The translations under genes and the position numbers were made by a program. From Chloroflexi bacterium RBG_16_48_8 (GTDB lineage: Bacteria; Chloroflexota; Anaerolineae; Anaerolineales; E44-bin32), in assembly GCA_001795115.1 (NCBI GenBank), contig MGNI01000204.1, positions 11,080 to 16,289 on the forward strand: 5,210 bases of DNA, read 5' to 3'. The notes beneath the pieces are model-generated. The model did not search any database and was not told where the DNA came from. It saw nothing but the letters and a program-made list of their open reading frames with translations. Shown here in pieces: positions 1 to 5,210 of this stretch (position 1 is its first letter; every line of letters begins with the position of its first letter).

Positions 1-3000
1 TGCTCCTCCGCAATGGGTATTTGAAGGGTGATCGTGTCTTCTTCCATCCGGAAGCGTTCTGTATAAAGTATGCCACTGCGACTCACTGTCAATTGACCTT
101 CTGCCGGACTGAAGGGAGCCTGCACCAGGATGCTGGCGACATCATCGGGTTGATAGGTCTCTTTGTCCGGGATCAATGTGACCGTCTCCTGTTCCACTTC
201 CCGAGATGGAGGCAACTGGCCACCGCTCACCCAACGTGTCATCTGGCTTTGGTTTGGGCGACCCATCTCATCGGTCACCATAGCCGTGATCTGGTAGCGC
301 CCGCCTATCTCGGTATCAAAGGTGCAGGAAACGGGTTCCGTAGAGGATCCGACGGTGCAATTTTGAATATCGACTTCCTCTTCATTCCAGGAACCGCGGC
401 TGTATTTCCATTCTAAGCGAGCGGCTCTGACCTGGATGGGTCGGTCTGGTACAGGATAGCCATCCAGATCGGTGACGATGAGGTCGATTTCTAGGGGTGT
501 ACCGCGTTGGACGAAGGTGCGTTCACTTCGCATCCCTACGTACAAATTGGCCGGATGGACAAGCAGATTTGTGGCAGATGCCCAGGCCTGGCGATTTACA
601 TCGTAAACTGTGGCCTCTGCCGACACACTATAAGGTCGTGGTTCTTTAGCTTCATCAAAGTCCAGGCGCAAATAGTGATTTCCTGTGGCATCCGTCACGC
701 CGGGGAAGGTTTCGGTTTCAGTGCCCTCGTAACCTGGGTAATAGGGACTGTAAGCTTCCTCGTAGTTGATCGGCTGATAATACCACCAGGGTGTCCACGT
801 TCCAAAGACAAAGTCAGGCCAATTGGGTGGATCATAGTTGCTCGGTGAGGAAGAGACCAGCCAACCGACCTCTGCGTTGGGTAACGGGCCGCCAGCATAG
901 TAACTGGCTTCAACGGCCACAACAGCGTGATCGCCTACGAAATAAGGTCCAATGGTTTCATTTCGGGCTGTGACCTCAAACTCCGGTCGACGGAATTCCT
1001 GGATTTGGAAACTATGATATTGGGTAAGACCAACCATCTCAGCCAGACTTCCCATGGCATTGAATTGGATCTGGGCATAACCAAGGTTGGCGTTTTCGGG
1101 CAGGGTAAAGACAAAGTCGAATCCCCCTAACGCGTTCACGTCCGCCTGACCTTCTTCGAAAAGGTTGCCTTGTGGATCGGTGATTGTGTAATTCACAGAT
1201 TTGACGGCATTTCCTACCAGTCCAACGTCACCATCCTGTTTGCCACCGACACGCCTCATCCAGCCTTTAACATGGACCTCCTCACCAGGTCGGTACATTT
1301 GACGGTCATCGAAGACATACCAGCGTAATTCATCCATGACGGATCTGGGGCTCCAGCCTCCGTCACCCCAATAATAGGTGGACTCAGGTAAGATGGCTTT
1401 ATCATTACCTTTCGTTGCGACCAGGTATTCGACTCTACCGGGGATGTCAAAACGGACGGTGCCATCTTCATCTGTGGTTACTCTCATTCCTGTCGGTGCA
1501 GCTTCAATGCTCACCTGGGATAAGGGAGTGCCGTCTTGCAAGGCACTGGCCCAAACTACCATTTCACTATGGTCGACGAAGGCATCCAGACCGATCTTGG
1601 TTACCTGGACCCAACTCTGAACAAGATATCTGTAACGATCTCGATCCAAGTCCAACAATCCTCGCGTTGGCTCAACAATGACGATGAAATGACCGTAGTC
1701 ACCATCCATGACCTGACTTAAGTCGATGCCCACCTCCACCAGGACATCCGAGGCAGATTCCACCCTCATGGTCTCATCCAGTACCAATTGTCCTGGCGGA
1801 TCCGGTGGAGGATCCTGACGATAGTACTCTTCCAGATAATCCTTAAAGGCTGGCCAATCGGAAGGTTGGACAGCGTAAATCCTCACATCCAACTTGTTGA
1901 AGTTGAGGGAGTAGACGGAGAAGATCGGTTCTGGAGCTGCTGGATCGAGAGTGACCAGGACTTTATCAGGTCCAACCAGGAAAGGCTCGGCTGTCCCGAC
2001 TCGGAAGGTCAATTTAACATCCTTTCCAAGCTTTTGACCAAAGGTATCCTGGATATTCTGGTCTACAGTGACCTTGTAGGTTGTGCTACCTTGGGTCGAT
2101 CCACTGATGTTGATGGTATTCCCAAAAATGTTGATCGTAACACCAGGGATTTCTGGATCAATGCTCAACATTGAGTCATCATAGAGGTCGAAATCGATAG
2201 GGTTGTTGAAGCTGATATAGAAAGGCGTTAGGGGAGGGCAGTTATCATCGTATCCCCATGAGCAGCCATAATCCTCAATCCGAAGGGGAGCATAAGTAAG
2301 GAAATCGAAAGTTTGTGCCACTTGGGTCACGAGCGGTCCTTCAGCGGAGGGAGTGCCGGGCCCTATTTGAACAATGATGGCGGCATCCGCCGGAAGCAAG
2401 TCTTTTGCCTTGAATGCCAACCAGCGCGATTCGCCGGTATTTTCAACCAATCGGCTTACTTGTTCATCCTGCTTGATATCTTCCTCCGAAGCCAACTCCA
2501 GGCTGACCTGCTTGTTATCGGCCGTTACGGTTATGGTTTGGAGAACATCCTCGGGATCGATACGCTGATCAAAGGCGATGAAGAATATCGGATCCAGGGG
2601 TTGTGGACCATAGGATGGGTAGTAGGACATCATGGTGGGTGCTGGTGTGCTAAAGGACCAGCTTACGTCTTCGGCAAGCACACCACCTGTAGCTGAAATG
2701 GTCCCGGCGGGAATAGTGACCTCATATTGGGTGGCTTTGGGTAAGCGATCAATCTCGCTGGAATCGTATTGGAAGGTCAGGGTCTTTGTGCCCACCCAAC
2801 GCCAGGTTCCAGTTAATGCTGGCTCAAGGATGACGGGCACATCCATAGCAGCCAATTCGTTAAGTGTTGTAAGCGGCACCATGGGTTGGTTGAAAGTGAT
2901 ATTGATAAAGGGTGCTATGGGGATCTCCCCCTCTGGTGCGAAACGAACCACTTCCAATGGACCGGTGTCTACCGGCTCAGGTTCAATTGCCTCGGGTGGG

Positions 3001-3431
3001 GGGGGAAAGAGGATATCAAGGGTTTCACCCGTGCGGGGAGGGGGTAGGGATTCCTCCGGCAGCTTGAGTTCCACTTGGTCATCGGGTTCTACAGCCAAAA
3101 AGGGTAGCCGGGCTAAAATGGCTTCGATTTCCTCGTCGGTTAAGGGTTCACCTGTAGCCACCGGTAAAGGCTCATCCTCCTGAGGCTGGGGCTGGCCTTC
3201 ACTGAGGCGAATCAGCAGATCACCTTCACCAGTTGTTAATGTAAATGCCACTTCACTATCTCCTATGGGGGTAGTCACCAAGGGTGTGTTAGCTTGATCT
3301 GGTGTCTGATCAGAATCTCTAGGTGTTGTTATTAATTTAGCAACAACAGCGCCTAAAACAAGGATAAAAAGGAATAGTATCAAAACTCGATATTTCTTTA
3401 TTAAAACCCATAACTGGTCTGCCATGATCAT
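1..3431 (-). CDS. Bacterial alpha-2-macroglobulin, N-terminal 1143 residues (partial at left window edge)
   Basis: Bacterial A2Ms are envelope proteins thought to trap attacking proteases through a bait region and, in many members, a thioester. The frame is open from the ATG to the window edge. Residues 11-14 (KKYR) precede a hydrophobic stretch at about 16-31 with no lipobox Cys, so it is probably anchored by an N-terminal membrane helix, unlike the E. coli lipoprotein YfhM. Residues about 77-157 are a Pro/Glu-rich stalk. About 158-480 hold three Ig-like units (WSFSTP ends the first). About 615-670 resemble the bacterial MG domain with a TDEDG turn. DDRQMYRPGEEVHVKGW (708-724) is the MG2 signature and FQIQEFRRPEFEV (808-820) starts MG3. 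DKETYQPDDVASILVQAPF (1089-1107) opens the bait-region domain. Catalytic thioester CxEQ would lie off-window. Cys pairs 390/398 and 1025/1036 suit disulfides. The family is usually 1500-2000 residues. Family assignment is secure; exact domain borders are estimates. Confidence 0.95.
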   Translation of the reverse strand, partial: MIMADQLWVLIKKYRVLILFLFILVLGAVVAKLITTPRDSDQTPDQANTPLVTTPIGDSEVAFTLTTGEGDLLIRLSEGQPQPQEDEPLPVATGEPLTDEEIEAILARLPFLAVEPDDQVELKLPEESLPPPRTGETLDILFPPPPEAIEPEPVDTGPLEVVRFAPEGEIPIAPFINITFNQPMVPLTTLNELAAMDVPVILEPALTGTWRWVGTKTLTFQYDSSEIDRLPKATQYEVTIPAGTISATGGVLAEDVSWSFSTPAPTMMSYYPSYGPQPLDPIFFIAFDQRIDPEDVLQTITVTADNKQVSLELASEEDIKQDEQVSRLVENTGESRWLAFKAKDLLPADAAIIVQIGPGTPSAEGPLVTQVAQTFDFLTYAPLRIEDYGCSWGYDDNCPPLTPFYISFNNPIDFDLYDDSMLSIDPEIPGVTINIFGNTINISGSTQGSTTYKVTVDQNIQDTFGQKLGKDVKLTFRVGTAEPFLVGPDKVLVTLDPAAPEPIFSVYSLNFNKLDVRIYAVQPSDWPAFKDYLEEYYRQDPPPDPPGQLVLDETMRVESASDVLVEVGIDLSQVMDGDYGHFIVIVEPTRGLLDLDRDRYRYLVQSWVQVTKIGLDAFVDHSEMVVWASALQDGTPLSQVSIEAAPTGMRVTTDEDGTVRFDIPGRVEYLVATKGNDKAILPESTYYWGDGGWSPRSVMDELRWYVFDDRQMYRPGEEVHVKGWMRRVGGKQDGDVGLVGNAVKSVNYTITDPQGNLFEEGQADVNALGGFDFVFTLPENANLGYAQIQFNAMGSLAEMVGLTQYHSFQIQEFRRPEFEVTARNETIGPYFVGDHAVVAVEASYYAGGPLPNAEVGWLVSSSPSNYDPPNWPDFVFGTWTPWWYYQPINYEEAYSPYYPGYEGTETETFPGVTDATGNHYLRLDFDEAKEPRPYSVSAEATVYDVNRQAWASATNLLVHPANLYVGMRSERTFVQRGTPLEIDLIVTDLDGYPVPDRPIQVRAARLEWKYSRGSWNEEEVDIQNCTVGSSTEPVSCTFDTEIGGRYQITAMVTDEMGRPNQSQMTRWVSGGQLPPSREVEQETVTLIPDKETYQPDDVASILVQAPFSPAEGQLTVSRSGILYTERFRMEEDTITLQIPIAEE

Positions 3432-3433
3432 GG

Positions 3434-3444
3434 CCTCCTCCTTT
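3434..3444 (-). promoter_or_regulatory. Shine-Dalgarno of the A2M gene, serving two alternative ATGs
   Basis: The minus strand reads AAAGGAGGAGG just before the gene. It contains two overlapping ribosome-binding cores. The first (AAAGGAGG) lies 5 nt from the ATG at 3431, and the second (AGGAGG) lies 8 nt from a second in-frame ATG at 3425. The two starts differ by only two residues (Met-Ile), so the choice does not alter the membrane anchor. I annotated the upstream ATG; the downstream one is equally possible. Confidence 0.8.
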
Positions 3445-3512
3445 GAATACCCATGCACCTCATGTTTGTTTCACTTTAATGAAAGAACGTCATAAACAAT
3501 TGGAAAGTTCCC

Positions 3513-3541
3513 GTTTTATTCTTACTTTTGAGCTTTGCCAA
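3513..3541 (-). promoter_or_regulatory. Candidate sigma-70-type promoter of the A2M gene
   Basis: On the minus strand TTGGCA (3541-3536, five of six matches to TTGACA) is followed after 17 nt by TAAAAC (3518-3513, four of six matches to TATAAT). Transcription would begin near 3506 and give a leader of about 75 nt before the Shine-Dalgarno. Spacing is ideal but the -10 is imperfect and the surrounding DNA is AT-rich, so chance matches are possible. No operator-like palindrome was recognised next to it. Confidence 0.35.
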
Positions 3542-3844
3542 CAAGTGCGTATTGGTGATAGCGCAATTCGCATCTCTATCTATTTATGGTATAACCCAAC
3601 TCTTCCTGCCTGTTCCTGATATTCTTAGATGTTATTCAATATAGAAGGATCGATCAATTCTTCAAAGGCGCATCCAAAGAAATATTGCCTCAAACACTTT
3701 TATAGTGAACAGTATGATGGTGTGGAGAGGCTGCATCCTCATCAATCAATCTCACACATCACACTTAAGCTCTGATGCGACAATAGGGGATACACCTATT
3801 CTTCCGTAGATAATACTGCGAAAATCATTTCTTCGATATTATGG
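3542..3844. other. Intergenic DNA with no supported gene
   Basis: This stretch separates the divergently oriented A2M gene and lysyl-oxidase remnant. The longest notable reading frame is a 48-codon plus-strand ORF at 3629-3775. It has no Shine-Dalgarno and no recognisable motif, but it shares the frame of the lysyl-oxidase remnant downstream, separated by a TGA at 3773-3775. It could be a decayed upstream part of that gene, although I could not match it to the copper-binding His region of the family. No hairpin terminator or repeat was recognised. Confidence 0.5.
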
Positions 3845-4171
3845 GTGGTAAGAGATCCTGCCGCGTCGGGAGGGAAAATTAGTTATTGTGTGATGGACGT
3901 GGAACATAAAGAAATGGAAGCAACGAGCGGCAGTCTGTATCCTGAGCAACCTATATACACCAACTGTGCTGCGCATTTCCAAGGTCTTTCACCAGGATGG
4001 ATCGATGTTTACGAGAACAGTCTTCCAGACCAGTGGGTGGATATTACCGGTTTACCTAATGGTATTTACGCAAGTAGTTTCCATATCCATTTAAAACCCC
4101 ATGGCTAAGTCTACACAGGCGGTCCTTTAGCAGACATACGAATTGTATTCACAGAATTCTCAGACCCATGA
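3845..4171 (+). pseudogene. Lysyl oxidase C-terminal remnant, interrupted by an in-frame stop
   Basis: Lysyl oxidases are secreted copper/LTQ amine oxidases that oxidise lysine side chains to aldehydes. The reading frame from 3845 gives 87 residues. GGKISYCVMD (9-18) matches the family segment around the LTQ lysine (human HKASFCLED), and NCAAHFQGLSPGWIDVY (40-56) matches CTAHTQGLSPGCYDTY, which ends in the LTQ tyrosine. SLPDQWVDITGLPNG follows (human DIDCQWIDITDV). Lys11 and Tyr56 are therefore retained. A TAA at 4106-4108 interrupts the frame, after which about 20 more codons (VYTGGPLADIRIVFTEFSDP) run to TGA at 4169-4171. The copper-binding His cluster expected 20-40 residues upstream is absent, a TGA lies in frame at 3773-3775, and the nominal GTG start has no Shine-Dalgarno. 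The full family domain is about 200 residues. Family identity is strong; decay rather than sequencing error is inferred. Confidence 0.75.
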
Positions 4172-4177
4172 ATCACT

Positions 4178-4209
4178 GAGCCTCCTGGTTAGTGTGCAGG
4201 AGGCTCTTT
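4178..4209 (+). terminator. Intrinsic terminator downstream of the lysyl-oxidase remnant
   Basis: A perfect 10-bp inverted repeat GAGCCTCCTG / CAGGAGGCTC (4178-4187 and 4197-4206) encloses a 9-nt loop and is followed by TTTG. It begins 6 nt after the second stop codon of the lysyl-oxidase frame, as expected for the native end of that gene. Read from the minus strand the hairpin has no T-tract, so its main direction is plus, although it might also stop readthrough from the tRNA gene. Confidence 0.75.
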
Positions 4210-4235
4210 GTCAATAAATGTTTTTTGATTTCTAG

Positions 4236-4307
4236 AGCGGGTGATGGGATTCGAACCCACGCATGGTAACTTGGGAAGCTACTGCCTTACCACTTGGCGA
4301 CACCCGC
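4236..4307 (-). tRNA. tRNA-Gly, anticodon CCC
   Basis: The 72-nt minus-strand sequence folds as a complete cloverleaf. The acceptor stem is GCGGGTG/CACCCGC with discriminator T. The D-arm has a GCC/GGC stem and an AAGTGGTAA loop. The anticodon stem is GTAGC/GTTAC with one G-T pair and the loop TTCCCAA, giving anticodon CCC that reads GGG glycine codons. The variable loop is five nucleotides, and the T-arm is GTGGG-TTCGAAT-CCCAT. The 3' CCA is not encoded, so it must be added after transcription. No second tRNA is adjacent. Confidence 0.96.
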
Positions 4308-4326
4308 TTGGCTTCGACTGGTCAAT

Positions 4327-4354
4327 ATTCTAACATGGGCTTAGAGAACTGCAA
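4327..4354 (-). promoter_or_regulatory. Candidate promoter of tRNA-Gly(CCC)
   Basis: The minus strand carries TAGAAT (4332-4327, five of six matches to TATAAT), 19 nt before the mature tRNA 5' end. A weak TTGCAG (4354-4349) lies 16 nt further upstream. This would give a short 5' leader of about 12 nt for RNase P processing. The -10 and its position are convincing; the -35 is poor. Confidence 0.45.
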
Positions 4355-4454
4355 GGGTTCTTGAGAGGTACAATCAGGATTCATCCGAAAGGATACGATG
4401 GGGAATAGATTACCCTTGCACGTTCAAATGAGAATGGAAAGACCACACCCGGAC

Positions 4455-4607
4455 TTAAATAAGATCTCCAGTCCCAAAACCTTCGATGAAAATCGAAAGG
4501 CAGAACATAATCCCTGAGATCCCAGAGACAAGCACAATCGTATCAAGAGCCAAAAAAACACCTGCGGTAAGAGCAATAACAGAAATGATAAGGAGATTTA
4601 TATACAT
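4455..4607 (-). CDS. Possible small hydrophobic membrane protein (50 residues), unknown function
   Basis: An ATG at 4607 opens 50 codons ending in TAA. The product is almost entirely hydrophobic. Residues about 4-20 (NLLIISVIALTAGVFLA) and 23-41 (TIVLVSGISGIMFCLSIFI) could form two membrane helices separated by a short L-D turn, ending in a small polar tail (EGFGTGDLI). Such a clean two-helix pattern is unlikely in random DNA, but no family was recognised. There is no convincing Shine-Dalgarno, and the best promoter match lies so close that the mRNA would be nearly leaderless. It stands alone upstream of the tRNA on the same strand. It may be a chance ORF in AT-rich DNA. Confidence 0.35.
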   Translation of the reverse strand: MYINLLIISVIALTAGVFLALDTIVLVSGISGIMFCLSIFIEGFGTGDLI

Positions 4608-4612
4608 ATTCC

Positions 4613-4641
4613 ACTCTACCTAAGCCAGACTAAGATATCAA
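4613..4641 (-). promoter_or_regulatory. Candidate promoter of the small membrane ORF, implying a near-leaderless mRNA
   Basis: On the minus strand TTGATA (4641-4636, five of six to consensus) is separated by 17 nt from TAGAGT (4618-4613, four of six). Standard spacing would start transcription within a base or two of the ATG at 4607. That agrees with the missing Shine-Dalgarno, but a match of this quality can occur by chance. Confidence 0.25.
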
Positions 4642-5210
4642 AACCGAAATGAGACGAAGATCCTCCCAAGGGTCAGTACCTTTACCATGAAGCTATCAGT
4701 ATCATTCTATGCTGAACTTGTGGAAAATGGACTTTACAAATACTTAACAATTTGGTCTTCTCGATTTCGATAGAACCTGTAATAGGTTTTTTAGAAGTTC
4801 CGATGCAGATCGGGCTGCGTTGTACTTAATTTGAGTGATAGAAATGAATGACTATTGACAAGGTCGATGAGAACCAGTCTTCATTCATCGTTTTATTCAT
4901 AAGAGGTAGTTCATCAGTTTTGACAAACTTTATGAGCGAATGTCTCCATTGATTGAAATTTCGCCTGAGTCAGGATCAGAAAAGTAAAAAAAACAGGGGG
5001 TCGGGCTTTTATATCAGACGGTTTTCATTGAAGGAAGGTCGTGAATGCGGACATTAGAAAGCAAGCCTGGCATGTCCAGGAGTTGCATCAGCATACAGTC
5101 GAGTTCCATTGTGTTTAAATAAGGATGCTTGCAGTAGGGAGTTCTATCAGAATTTAAGTGAAGTTATGCCAGGGAGAAACGGAGATATAGCAACCAAGGT
5201 ACAGTCTGTG
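4642..5210. other. Right-end region with no supported gene
   Basis: Both strands are broken by frequent stops and no reading frame reaches 60 codons. Features seen but not convincing: two perfect TTGACA hexamers (4855-4860, 4920-4925) without a good -10 partner; a small hairpin with AACCT/AGGTT arms and a T-run (4774-4792); an A8 run at 4986-4993 next to a G-rich stretch; and an 8-bp inverted repeat ATGAATGA/TCATTCAT (4844-4851, 4881-4888). The region may be a spacer or the decayed remains of a gene. The next gene probably begins beyond the right edge. Confidence 0.5.

Noticed and set aside
21..416. Plus-strand ORF of 131 codons.
   Set aside because: It is a shadow of the A2M frame, which translates into family-specific motifs in this same stretch.
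2632..3183. A 183-codon plus-strand ORF rich in Ser and Gly.
   Set aside because: It lies wholly inside the A2M gene on the opposite strand. Its low-complexity Ser/Gly composition is the complement of the Pro/Glu-rich stalk and of ordinary codons, and no ribosome binding site or domain was seen.
4236..4307. tRNA-Gly as an integration site of a mobile element.
   Set aside because: No duplicated copy of the tRNA 3' end and no integrase-like frame was found in the window.
4474..4500. Inverted repeat CCTTCGAT / ATCGAAAGG.
   Set aside because: It needs a bulge, has no T-tract, and lies inside the small ORF; likely chance.
4772..4792. Hairpin AACCT/AGGTT followed by a short T-run, terminator-like.
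   Set aside because: The stem has only five Watson-Crick pairs, is AT-rich and has no gene upstream to terminate.
4855..4925. Two perfect TTGACA -35 hexamers on the plus strand.
   Set aside because: Neither has a TATAAT-like hexamer 16-18 nt downstream, and no gene follows within the window.
5045..5125. Short plus-strand ORF (26 codons) starting ATGCGGACATTAG.
   Set aside because: Too short, no Shine-Dalgarno, and no recognisable composition or motif.

Overview
This looks like a chromosomal fragment from a free-living bacterium. A very large envelope-anchored alpha-2-macroglobulin (A2M), a lysyl-oxidase-like sequence and the moderate base composition are compatible with Chloroflexota (Anaerolineae-like). 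That assignment is an inference from gene content only. No phage, IS, CRISPR or antibiotic-resistance signature was found.

Layout. Positions 1-3431 (minus strand) are one uninterrupted reading frame, the first 1143 codons of a bacterial A2M that runs off the left edge. The visible part holds a membrane anchor, a Pro/Glu-rich stalk, several Ig-like/macroglobulin domains and the beginning of the bait-region domain. The thioester and C-terminal domains lie outside the window. All ORFs overlapping this gene in other frames are treated as shadows. A plausible promoter and a strong Shine-Dalgarno precede it at 3434-3541.

Positions 3845-4171 (plus strand) hold the C-terminal catalytic part of a lysyl oxidase. 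It keeps both residues that form the LTQ cofactor, but lacks the upstream copper-binding His cluster, has no ribosome binding site and is broken by an in-frame TAA. It is followed at once by a strong intrinsic terminator (4178-4209), so it looks like the tail of a decayed plus-strand gene. A tRNA-Gly(CCC) gene lies on the minus strand at 4236-4307, with its own likely promoter.

The right end (4308-5210) has little coding content. The only candidate is a 50-codon minus-strand ORF for a very hydrophobic peptide, with a promoter-like sequence placed so that its transcript would be nearly leaderless. The rest shows no recognisable gene.

The genes do not form one operon. The A2M gene is transcribed leftward away from the intergenic region, the lysyl-oxidase remnant points rightward, and the tRNA is a separate minus-strand unit. 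The observations most worth a second look are the lysyl-oxidase remnant and the unusual envelope architecture of the A2M. I saw no convincing undescribed multi-gene system.
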